From contig MNCI01009245.1 of the NCBI GenBank assembly GCA_015680685.1, forward strand, positions 93,060-154,137: a stretch of 61,078 nucleotides of DNA. Reading direction: 5' to 3'. The stretch is from Gnetum montanum (Eukaryota > Streptophyta > Gnetopsida > Gnetales > Gnetaceae). The notes under the pieces were generated by a model. The model was not told where the DNA came from and ran no database searches. It saw nothing but the letters and a program-made list of their open reading frames with translations. Both the position numbers and the translations under genes were made by a program. Within the stretch, counting starts at the first letter, position 1. Every line of letters starts with the position of its first letter. This document shows, piece after piece, positions 12,216 to 22,508 of this stretch.

Positions 12216-14201
12216 ATGCCTCTTCTACAAGATTACAATAATTCCACACCTAGTGGGGAAGTTCATTGGATAACCAATGAACTATATGACAATGAAGATT
12301 GGAGTACACAACCTGAAGTGGGGGTTTTCTATAAACATCAATGAAGGCAACATCATCCCAACACATGAAAGCATAATCTACCCAATCACGATGAACCCCC
12401 ACTGGCCACTACAAGCCTAACAAAAATACAAGAGGTTGTTCGAATCTCCCATAGGCATCGTAAAGAGAGCTGTCTACCCAGGCTCAATTTAAACAACTTT
12501 TCTAATTTCTTAGGAGGCTATGACTTAGATCTGCATCAACATTTACAAGCCTTCTATGATTCCTATGCATGGAACAACATTGATAACAGTTGGCAAAAAC
12601 TTAAGCTCTTTCCTATAACACTCATTGGCCAATAAAAAGTATGGTATAGATCGTTAAAACCAAATTCAATACGACATTGGTTAACAATGGTAGAAATTTT
12701 TAACAAAAGATATCAAACCTATGCAAGAGTGTTAGCCTTGAGGAAACAAATACAAGAGTGGAAACATGCAAAACATGAACCCTTGAACATGGCCTTAGAA
12801 AGATAATATGCACTGTTAAACAACTGTCCAGGCCATGGGTTTTCTAAGGAAAGGCTAATGTACCATATCATTGATGGGCTTCGTGATGAAAAAAGAGAGA
12901 CCTTAGGAATGTATGCCTAGGATCAACTATACGAACTATGAACCCATCAAGTCCAAGAGCTTATTAAGTAGGTAGCAAAATAAGAAGGAGAAATGGCTAG
13001 ATGGGAGAGTGTTGAAAAACATCAATGGGACCAGAATCTCAACTTAACAAAGGTCCATAATCACAAAAAGGAGAAATCAACCTATCACAAGAAGAAAGAA
13101 TCATCTTTGCCAGTACAACAATCATTAGATGAAGTCGAGGCAAAGATCAATAAGATGTTGGAATGGATGTATAAAAAGTGTGGAGAATTTATTAATATTA
13201 TTGGGGATAGAGTTTTGACAACCCAAGAAGTAGGAAAAAACATTAGACAATCAGAAAGAAGGGATAAGGAAATTAAGAGCTTAGCTACCAATCATACATA
13301 TGAATGCAACATATGCCTGTACGATCACCCCAAGGGCCAATGCCCAATATTGTTACATTTACATGAGCATTGGGGAAACACGTTACACCCAGAGTTCGTA
13401 CAAAGATACTATGTTTGATTACAGTGGTAACAATCCCAGTCATGGGGGAAGCGACCCTTAGACTGGATATACCCTTCATATCATCCAAACCCAAATGCTT
13501 ATCTTGTTCAACATCTTGTTTCCCCAACTGGGCCAACATACTCTATCTCACCACAATACCATTCTCCTCAATACTATCAACACATGCCTTCAACACAACC
13601 ACCACCATGTGTATCCTACACTTCTCCCAATTTTCAACATTCTCATCCTTTCCCTCCTTCTACATTGCCACCAACTATTCCTAAGGAGTCTACACCATAG
13701 TAACAACCTCCGAATGTCACTTGTGCTAATATTACTAACAGTAGTGAGAGGCCTAGGCAACATTGAAGGCATCCCTTCTTTAGAAGTGACCCTAAGAAGG
13801 GACAACATAATTTCGAGGCCACTACATCCTCCAACTCAGCACAAGTCCCACACTGTGGTGCACCCTTATCTTCAAACCCAACGCCTCATGTAACTCCATC
13901 AGGGCTACCAACCCACACTCTAACAACAATACGGCCCAATGAACATAGGAATGAAGAGCGAAAATCCAATCCTTGAATACCATCTAACAGTCCCAAATAT
14001 CATAGTGGGTCAACTCGTTATCTGGGAACTACATCATATCAATTGCCCCACTATGCTTATTATAATCAAGTGTGTGAACCCCAATGCGGTAAATATGACC
14101 AAGCCCAAATATTTTCAACATGCAAGGATCCTCATCTTCCATTTATTAATCCTTTCCACCCTCAACTATTTAGTTATGGGGGATACCCCCCATTTTACTA
14201 A
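12216..14201 (+). pseudogene. gag relic of element B
   Basis: ATG at 12216 and a TAA at 14199 are in the same frame, about 662 codons with no net frameshift but many nonsense codons. A gag domain spans about 12480-12990 (motifs 'KLKLFPITL', 'WYRSLKPNSIRHWLTM', 'NCPGHGFS'). A basic, coiled-coil-prone stretch follows (about 12990-13290), then a knuckle-like CNICLYDHPKGQC near 13300 and a long Pro/Ser/Tyr/His-rich tail. The knuckle closely resembles the CEICHYDHPKGC of element A. The frame ends at the AGTTATGGGGG motif without entering a protease, so the pro-pol segment found in D is absent. Confidence 0.85.
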
Positions 14202-15368
14202 CAAGAGGGATTAATAAATATTTTTCATTTTCTTTAATTTTACAACTTTTTTGTTTTCCATTTTTTTGGTTTTCAATTTCTTATTTTATCATTTTGTCTT
14301 TTTATCTTTTTATGCTTTTGTAAGTAATCTCATCTATGAATAAAACACTCATGTGGATCGTTAGTTAAGGTGTGTTCTATGTTATCGAGTCTCAAGCAAT
14401 CAATTATGTGGACAGTGAGCCCATTACACCCACTCATCCATTCTACAAATAAGAGGTTCTNCTCTTTGCTGATGTCTGTGGGAGTTGTCATGCAATGTGG
14501 TTGTACTAAGGTTGGCGGCTTCTTTGGATTCAGTGTTCAAAAAAAAAAGAGAGAGTAAAAATAGAAAAGAAAAAAAAGGAAGTGCCACAAAATAAAAATC
14601 ACTCCTCCCTTGAATAAAATGCCAAGTGATCGTATGCCTTGTTGTTATGGTACTCTCATAGTTTTTCATCATGGGATGAAACAATGCGATGTCACTAATT
14701 AGTGGAATGGACTTGGTCCTGATCTTGGAACGACAGGTTAATGACACCTTAATCATGCTTTACACACAGGATTTACTATGCCCTGGGTCAATTACCTCAT
14801 GCCCCAATCTCTACAATCCCTTTCTATAGTTCGTCTCATCTCACTGTTCGTGTAATTTTGGTTCGTGTCACCTGTAACATAGAATTCTTACCTCATTTCG
14901 GTGATATTTACATGTGTGTGTTTTGTGGAATCAATGCGAATTACATTTAACCCTTCTAGTGCCCATGGACACTTTAAGTGTGGTTACACAAGGGCATTAT
15001 AGGTTGAAACCTACTTTGGGGAGGACCCACTTGTGTAATCTTTTGTAATTTTCACTTATGACATAGCTCACACACACCATTTCTTAGCCTCAGTGTAATT
15101 TTCAAACAATTTTCTTTCCCTACTACTATCCCTCTAAATAATAACGTTCCTATGTACCATTACATAGCCTTTTTCTCTACTACCCGAGGTTTTATTGATC
15201 ATTTCCACACCATCATAATTATTCATGTCTTCCAAACCATCTAATTACCTTAGAACCCCTTCAACATATGTCACATGTCCTAATTTCAAATTTTTATTTC
15301 AGGAAAAACCTTTAAAATTCGGTATTTTCCCTCGGGCCTAAACATCAATAGGTCGTGATATCGCGTAC

Positions 15369-15446
15369 NNNNNNNNNNNNNNNNNNNNNNNNNNNNNNNN
15401 NNNNNNNNNNNNNNNNNNNNNNNNNNNNNNNNNNNNNNNNNNNNNN
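15369..15446. other. Assembly gap (78 N)
   Basis: The last bases before the gap are CGTGATATCGCGTAC, the first half of the LTR-type palindrome. Nothing can be said about the missing sequence. Any frame drawn through it is an artefact. Confidence 0.99.
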
Positions 15447-15916
15447 ACCCCTCCACAACACTTAGCCTCATTTCTCATCATTCATGCGAGGGAGTTTTTC
15501 AAATTTTTCTCTCCAACTTGTAAGTGTGACACCTTTGCTTCTCAACCTCTACTCACTCGCTGGTACTCCGATTTTAATTCCGTCCGAACCTGCTTGAACC
15601 CAAAGTGTTTAGCTTAGTCATGGGGGAGGGACACCTACCGAATGCTGCCTAAATTTTTTGGAATTTATCATTTCCCAAAGGACATTATTAAGGGTAATTA
15701 GTTGTAAATTGAGAATAAAATGTGCCAAAAAAATCATTTAATCCTTTAGGTACACCAGGAGATTAAAATTGGAAACCACCTATGTAAAACAAACTCATTA
15801 TTACAATCTTTTAGGGAAGATCACATGAAGATAAGTTAATTAATTAATTAAGGCAAACAATAAGGTATAACTTAATTTCAAATGAAACCTTACTAACACT
15901 TGGTCTATGTGATTGC

Positions 15917-15918
15917 AG
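15917..15918 (+). promoter_or_regulatory. Splice-acceptor-like AG directly before the second ORF
   Basis: The sequence 'tatgtgattgcag' ends at the base before ATGGCCCCG. The equivalent ORF in D (minus, ATG at 36553) is preceded by 'tgtgatcatag'. A spliced subgenomic RNA that moves this ATG near the 5' end would explain how a downstream ORF is translated. The donor site was not identified. Confidence 0.45.
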
Positions 15919-18704
15919 ATGGCCCCGAAACGTGGACAAAAGGAAGGTCCTACTCAAGGTGGAATCAAATGACCTAGGAGAGGTGGAAGACAAGATTCTG
16001 TTGGACAATATGTAGAACAGGAGGAGCAATCATTCAATATTCATCAAGAGGACCCTCCTACCGTACAGTTCGGGTAGGTAGAAGGAGGAACTACTGCAAC
16101 TCTTGAATAGGGACAACATCTTACGTTGCCCCAAGATTGTGTTCAGGACTTCCATGAAAATTCCACATTCGCTATGGTGATTGTGGAATTAAACTTTAAA
16201 TATTTTGTAGAGTTCACTCCTAAGGCCATTAGGGATCACCTCAAAGGGTCTCCCTTATGGCCTACCCTCTCTGAAAGCAGTGCCTGGTACCTAAGGGAGA
16301 CGTACTAGTTTTGGCACAACAGAGAGCAAGGCACCACTATCAATATTTATGGTGTGACAGTTGATTTCTCCACATAGGCCATTTTAGAAGTGTTAAACCT
16401 TCCGAATACAGGGCCAAAAGTTGCTCAGTTATCCACCCATTCAGACCCTGATGTGCGACATGATTGGTTGGAAAGGGCATATGGCAAAGATAAAACATTT
16501 GGTGAGTTGACGATGGAAGAGAGGATCTAATTTAAAATTGGAACATATCACCTCTTCCCCATGAAGGGCTTAAAAAGAATATTAATGTATGCGGCAAGAG
16601 GATGTGCAGTGCTAATGGGAAAGGTTAATGCTAACCTACCCCATCTATATTTAACCGAGATCCTGAGGCAGTTCAAGGAACAGAAGATAGGGAAGATGGT
16701 GTTTCCCTTCCCTTGTCTTATTAGAAAGCTTTGCCAACATGCTGGTATCTGGGGGTACACTAATGATGTCCTCAAAAAAGCCCAGACTACTTCATATGCT
16801 AAATTGTTAAAGTCGCCAGCTCCAAGGAAAATCACTAGCGAGACGTTGGGACCAGAAGAAGAAGAAGAACAGATGGATGGACCAACTGCAACTCAACTTG
16901 CAAAACCCATCCAACCTTAAAGCACAAGACCCAACCAACAATAGGAAGTAGGACCTAGCATAGGCCAGGATCAGCCACTGCCGCAAGACTACAGACCATC
17001 GATGAGCCATCTTAGGGCCATTGCTAAGATGGTCAGTTGGGGGAGTCGTGATGATGAAAATATCTTCTACGTCATTGATGATGCCATTCAGCTTACTTTT
17101 TCTTTGGATTGCACAAGGGGTGAAGTGTCTATTCATACAGGAGTAGGGAAAATTAGTTGGTCACAATAGATCTTAGGAAACGTAGCATCTTTCCAAGTGT
17201 AATTAGAAACTAGTGAAGGGGCCACTGTGGTGGTCATGCAACACCAGGGTGTTGTGGGAGCCACAGATGTGGTCATAGACCACATCAAAGAATCATTCAA
17301 TGTACCTGTTGTGCCATCGGTAGATCTCATAGGAGCATAGGATACTCAAATTTTGGCTAGAACCTCAATGATTCCTGCGGAACATGAGGATGCACTTGAT
17401 TGATTACTCCAAACAAGGCAAGTAATGACGTCCCTGTTTGACATCCCTCAGCATGTTACAATAATTTAATTAGACCTCATTTCCGCAAATGGGAAGTTGG
17501 TCTTAATAGAAGTGAGGGCTGAGCATGCTGAAGCAGAGGTGCAAAAATTACAAGAGTAGCTCGTGGCCCTACAAGAAGCACAATGGGATCCTTTGCAATT
17601 TGTTTCCATAGACTAGCTAGATAATTTCAGAACTAAGCAACTAACCAAGATAATAGAGGAGAATAAAAGGTGGCTGATGAAAAAGAGAAGGCTGTTTGGG
17701 ATGCCTTTATAGCACAAGCACAAACTCATGTGCATATTAAGGTACTCAATGTCTTACAAGAAGAAAATAAATAGCTTATTGCCGACAACCTTCAGTTGAC
17801 CACTGTAGAAAAGCAAAAGAATGTTCTTGAGGAACAGTTTCATCAATTGCAAGAATAATTCATCTAGGTCAACCAAGACATAAGTCATTTAGCTAGGGAG
17901 AATAGAACCCTCTTAATGGAGGAGGTATGCGCAATTCGCCAAAAGATAACTATTGAAATAAGCGCATGGCAAAATGAGGCTAAATGACATGAAAAGTTGA
18001 AGAAGCACTTCCAAGATTAGGTGGGGATGTACAAACAGATACTTGAGAAGGAGATCCATACGGCCAAGGCCCACATCTATGCTATCAATGCCCAACACAC
18101 TGACTGGTGGGCCATATTGGACACATATGTCTTTGCCCACCAAGCAAAAGTTAAGAATCGAGACCTACAGATTTAGGATCTGACAGAATACATGGAGTTG
18201 GCAAACCTATAGTATGCCAACCTTTCCATGTTAATAGTAGGGTGCCTAAGGATAGAGCTTGAGTAACAGGTAGCAACCACCTATGTCAAATACGAAGCAG
18301 AATTTACAGAACGCAATAAGTTATTGGAAAAATTGGAAATCGCAAATTCTGACCTTGAGATGGTAAAGGCAAGCTACCAACGCCAAAAAGGTGTTGTAGC
18401 AGATTTGGCTCGATAGCTTGTGGATTTCTAGGAATACAAAGATAAAGCTGGAGCCTACAAAGAGGAACGTCGAGTGTTTGCAACTTGGTATGTCAAGGCC
18501 AATCAAATGTTTCTGCAACTACCTTGTCCATGGGAAGTGCCTACTCTATCAAACATTGGAACATTAGCATGGATAGCACAAGACCCTCAAACTAAAGAGG
18601 AGAAACTCTAGGCCATACCTCAACACCATCAATTCTCAAAGCCTAGAGAAAAAGACAAAAGGAAAGCACCAATGGAGGAGCCACTGCCACCAAGAACTAC
18701 ATGA
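15919..18704 (+). pseudogene. Second ORF of element B: plant-transposon-protein-like domain plus coiled coil
   Basis: Starts MAPKRGQKEGPTQGG. The N-terminal half (about 16140-16830) resembles the 'putative plant transposon protein' type of domain found in many plant LTR elements: 'VTVDFS', 'AILEVLNLP', then 'GTYHLFPMKGLKRILMY' and 'FPFPCLIRKLCQHAG'. An acidic patch (EEEEE near 16860) follows. From about 17390 to 18500 the translation is Gln/Glu/Leu/Lys-rich and looks like a long coiled coil; it ends with a Lys/Arg-rich tail and TGA at 18702. Stops are mostly TAG at likely Gln positions, and at least one frame change lies in the coiled-coil part. Function is unknown. By position it is an accessory ORF between the missing pol and the 3' LTR. 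Confidence 0.7.
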
Positions 18705-18856
18705 GTTCCACAAATTTTGTAGTTGTAGCACATTCTCTATGGTTTATCCTTGTTCTTTTTTCATTCCACACTATGACATAATCCCATTTTCACCATCCAA
18801 TAATTCCATACCTATCCACTGTGTAATCACTGTAACTCGAGGATGAGTTTTCATTC

Positions 18857-18867
18857 AGTCATGGGGG
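18857..18867 (+). promoter_or_regulatory. Polypurine tract motif of element B
   Basis: AGTCATGGGGG followed by TA and the LTR start TGATGAG at 18870. The preceding 'ctcgaggatgagttttcattc' type context matches element A upstream of its 3' LTR. Confidence 0.72.
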
Positions 18868-18869
18868 TA

Positions 18870-19669
18870 TGATGAGTCGTCATTTGGGTGACCGCGATAT
18901 CACATACGTGATATCGTAGCCTATCTCTTCATCTATAAATAAGAGGTAGACAGATTAGTTATTATCATTAGGAAATTAAGAAGTTAGTTCTTATTTTAAG
19001 TGTTTTTATTTCTCTCTCGCAACCCTTTTCCTCTCTGTGTATGCCCGTAGTGTGGTGAATGTAATTGTATGACATCCTTTATTCAAGTGTGACGTACTTG
19101 GACACACACATGACCAGAAATAAAGATCAAGATTACTTCATCATTGCAACATTCACTTAGTTTAATCATTTAATTAATTATTATTTATTGCTTTCCTAGT
19201 TAGTCTCTCTCACCCTTAAACTCATGTTAAAATGCAAAATGAGTACGACTTGATTATGAGCACTTAAGTGTGACTACTTGGTAACCCAGCAGTGTACCTA
19301 GGATCTACACTTGGTAATCCCAGTGGTAGTCATGCACGAAGTCCAAGGTGTGTATAGATAATCAAGGAATGGATGCTCATCACACTTAGGCTAGTTTAGA
19401 TTCTCTCACCCTCTCTCTCCTAGATTAGTGAATATTACTTTCCATTGCCTTCAAGAGTAGCATTAGATTAGAAACCACATCATACACCTCACTCTAGATT
19501 AAAGCATACGTGAAAAAGCTAATACTAGTCTAGGTGGGAAGACAGCAAACTGCGACCTAAGGCTAACTTTCTAGATGTCACAACTAGTCCATCTGCGGAG
19601 TTCAACCGGATCGCGCATGTAATGCTCGTATTCGTATGGTTGAGTGTAGGGGTACCTCACCACTCATCA
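18870..19669 (+). repeat. 3' LTR of element B
   Basis: 800 bp, family-1 termini. It retains the longer palindrome block (CGCGATATCACATACGTGATATCG) and the TATA box near 18934. It differs from the 5' LTR by scattered transitions, so the insertion is old. Confidence 0.93.
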
Positions 19670-19674
19670 TTCAT

Positions 19675-21448
19675 CCTTTCTACTTAGTGAGCTTTCCTAA
19701 AATATGAAACCTAGACTACATAACCCAAAAATCTTAGTGCATAATTTTAATAATTAAAAATATGAATAACATTCATTCTAATACCAAAATAGTTAGAAAA
19801 TATGCATTAGCTAAAAAAATTACTAAAAGTAATATAATTAAGCCATCATATAAAATATAATTCACATAGTGTTTGTAGCCACACAATTATAGCTTATAAC
19901 AACAGTTACATAACTTATATAAAAAAATTCTTGCCACACAATTATAGCTTATATAACAAAATAATTATATAATCATCTATTATAAAGAAAGTGATGAAGA
20001 TTTTGAAACCAAATAATCACACAAAATGAAACATATAAGATTAATGTAAAAATAATAATGATAATGATAATAATGAAATAATTGAAAAATATTTAATAAA
20101 ATAAAATAATCAAGTGAAGATTGAGAACTTAGAAGGGATTGAATAAGTTCATGCTCAAAAATCAACAATTAGTACACCACAAAAAAATACATGGTTTTCA
20201 AACTTAGGTGCCTTTACACTCAAAGTGTAGAATCCCTGCACATCTTTGGATTTTGTTGCTTAAAATTTGATTTCAAGGACATCACAACTTGTTTAGGACA
20301 CTAATTACAACAAACCCTTAGGTCTCATAAGCCCTAAACAATCCTAGAGAGGATATCTCTTAAGAGACTCATCCAACCCCTTAGGGTTTGACTTTCAAGT
20401 CTTACAGTAGTATGTGCAAATTGTACACATAGCTTCTCAAAGAAAGGGAGGAAAGATAATAATGATAAAGAAAATAAGAAACTCACTTTTCTAATTTATT
20501 GCTTGAAGTACAAAGTACAAAATATGAATGGAAAAATGATAACCAAAGATTACTTGACAAATGATAAACAAGGGAAATTTCTTGTATTAGTACATTGGAA
20601 CTTAATCTAGCACTTATTTTATAGATTTTTCTTACAACTGATTGTTGAAACTCATTAGGATTGTAGATGTCTCTTGTTCTAGCCTTTGTAGGTGGACAAG
20701 ACATCTATATCTCAATATAGACATCTCCTCTATGATGTAGGTGTATTCTGCAAGTGAAGTGTCATCTCTATGTAGATGTTCCTACAACTTTGTAGACTTT
20801 TTTTGCAAGTGAAGTTTTATCTCTATGTATATGTACCTATGACTTTATATAAATCTTCTATATATTGAGTCTCAACTTAGTGTAGTAGTGTCCATAATAC
20901 TACAGACATCTCTTGTCAACAAGAAAATTTCCAAGTTTTGCTAAATACAATTTCTTACTTTGCATAGATCATCAAGGACCTAGCACTTTTAGATCCTTCA
21001 AATGATAACTTACTAAATTTTCTTATTTAGAAAAAACTAAGGATCAAGAAAACATATTCTCCATTTTGCATTTTTTTTGTGACACCAAAAATGTTAACAA
21101 TATCCCACTTTTTGATGATGTCCAAAAATGGGTTAGAATTGAAAGTGCACTAAAAGAGATTGAGACATCTATCAATAGATAAAAACATATATAAGATCTA
21201 TATAGCATGAGAGCTATCAATATAAGTAATGTATGACTAAGTCAAATTAATACATATAGTAAAAAGAAAAGGAACAGTCTGGGATAGAAAAAATTATTGA
21301 AAGATCATTTGCATAGATCTTCAAAGATAAGTATCAAGATCAATCATTGTTCATAAATCACATAGGAGCCACAAGAGCTATCCAAAATACTTGTTCATAC
21401 CTAAAAAACATAATTTTCCCTAATACAAAATTTGGCCAAATATATCGT
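19675..21448. other. AT-rich region without recognised genes
   Basis: Contains AT-rich tracts (for example TAATGATAATGATAATAATG on the minus strand near 20050) and repeated 'agacatct/tctctatgtagatg' phrases near 20700-20850. Part may be pararetrovirus-flanking or regulatory sequence, but I cannot show it. Confidence 0.45.
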
Positions 21449-22508
21449 ACAAAGTGCCAAGCAATAGTGGTTGCACTACTATAGAAAGTAAAATCACCAT
21501 GATGCTCGGCTAGTTGTGCTCTAAGATATCCTGGGTAATTATTAGGAAGATGGATAGGGGTATGACCAAAGCATGCCCACCATGAACAGAACATAGTGGA
21601 ATCAGTAGGGGGCATGAACTGAGGATTAAAATCAATGCGATACATATGGAAATCACTGAGCTGGTAGTATGGCCAATTGAGGCAGTCATTATTGTACCAT
21701 CTATCAAAGTCTAAGTGACTAATTTTAACATCAATGGCCAGATGGATATAGGAAGAAGGAATATCCATTCTAGTGGTTTAGATAGATGGCATAGAATAGG
21801 TAGTAAAAACCCTCTGGGTGATAGAGGAATCAAATTGATGTGCTTCAGTTAGTGAGCGGAATTCTTCCCAACTAGATTGGTGTCTGGTGGTCTCAGCAAA
21901 ATACTGTGGAAAACTAAGAAACCTTTCATGAGTTGTACAAGGACGTAAATGCCTAGAAGAATGAAGAGTTCATCATTCATCTCATAATAATTCTATACAA
22001 ACTTCAAACATTAGTAGGACTAGGGAACTGGAATTCCCTAGTTAGGAAATCGGCTAAGCAATTTTTATGCCCTTCAAGATATTCACTATCAAATTCAAAA
22101 TTGGCTAAAAACAAACTCCATCATATAAGCCATATATGAGCCACCTTGGATAAATTTTTTGATTACAAATATTTGTCAAAGTGTTTTAAATTACTTTAGA
22201 CAATAAATCTTTGGGGCTGAAGGAACAACCGAAAATTTTTGATACCTTTAACTATGGCAAGGAGTTCTTTATGAGAACTATGGTAGTGTTGGTGTGCTTC
22301 GTTGAATTTTCCAGAAGCATATCTGCAAATCATGATAATATTATCTTGCTCTTGTTTCAACATGGCTCTGGAAAAGTTCTCAGAAGCATCTGTTTCAAGA
22401 ATGAATTTACCTTCTCTTGGTAAGAATAATGGTGGTAAATTCTGATAGGTTTGTTTAATGGTTTTGATACCTTCAATGTATCTATTATTCCATGGAGGAG
22501 AATGTTAT
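21449..22508 (-). pseudogene. Endogenous pararetrovirus fragment, antisense: RNase H to 3' region
   Basis: This stretch is the reverse complement of the sense pararetrovirus sequence around 27785-28840. On the minus strand it reads the RNase H region (about 22500-22060) and then a downstream ORF region (21768-21449) with the peptide 'FDRWYNNDCLNWPYYQ'. Homology stops at about 21449 on one side and 22508 on the other, where it meets the sense copy. In this copy the RNase H motif reads ETDASE with its Asp, whereas the sense copy has Asn there. Back-to-back rearranged copies are typical of integrated Caulimoviridae. It is a truncated relic. Confidence 0.8.

Larger units (their letters stand above)
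14202..15918 (+). other. Spacer of element B
   Basis: Starts with a T-rich tract like those in A and D. It includes the block CCTACTTTGGGGAGGACC (from 15010) identical to element A, another AGTCATGGGGG (15616-15626), a 78-base assembly gap, and a pyrimidine/AT-rich run leading to a splice-acceptor-like site at 15917. No ORF of note; one N lies at 14461. Confidence 0.7.
11288..19669 (+). mobile_element. Element B: family-1 retrotransposon with gag and a large second ORF, no pol
   Basis: A complete insertion with target duplication TTCAT at 11283-11287 and 19670-19674. LTRs are 786 and 800 bp and share the family-1 termini. The internal region holds a tRNA-Asp-type primer site, gag (12216-14201), a spacer with an assembly gap, a second ORF (15919-18704) and the AGTCATGGGGG tract. 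Protease, RT, RNase H and integrase are all missing, so this is a non-autonomous element carrying a structural protein plus an accessory ORF. It resembles A in gag and spacer, and D in the second ORF. Confidence 0.93.

Noticed and set aside
13370-13893. Overlapping frames of 104-132 codons in element B
   Set aside because: They overlap the gag tail in other frames; the frame continuous with the gag ATG at 12216 carries the homology to element A.
21358-21768. A 136-codon minus-strand frame as an intact host gene
   Set aside because: Most of it matches the decayed sense pararetrovirus sequence near 28500-28840, and its last part simply runs into unrelated flank; it is a viral relic.
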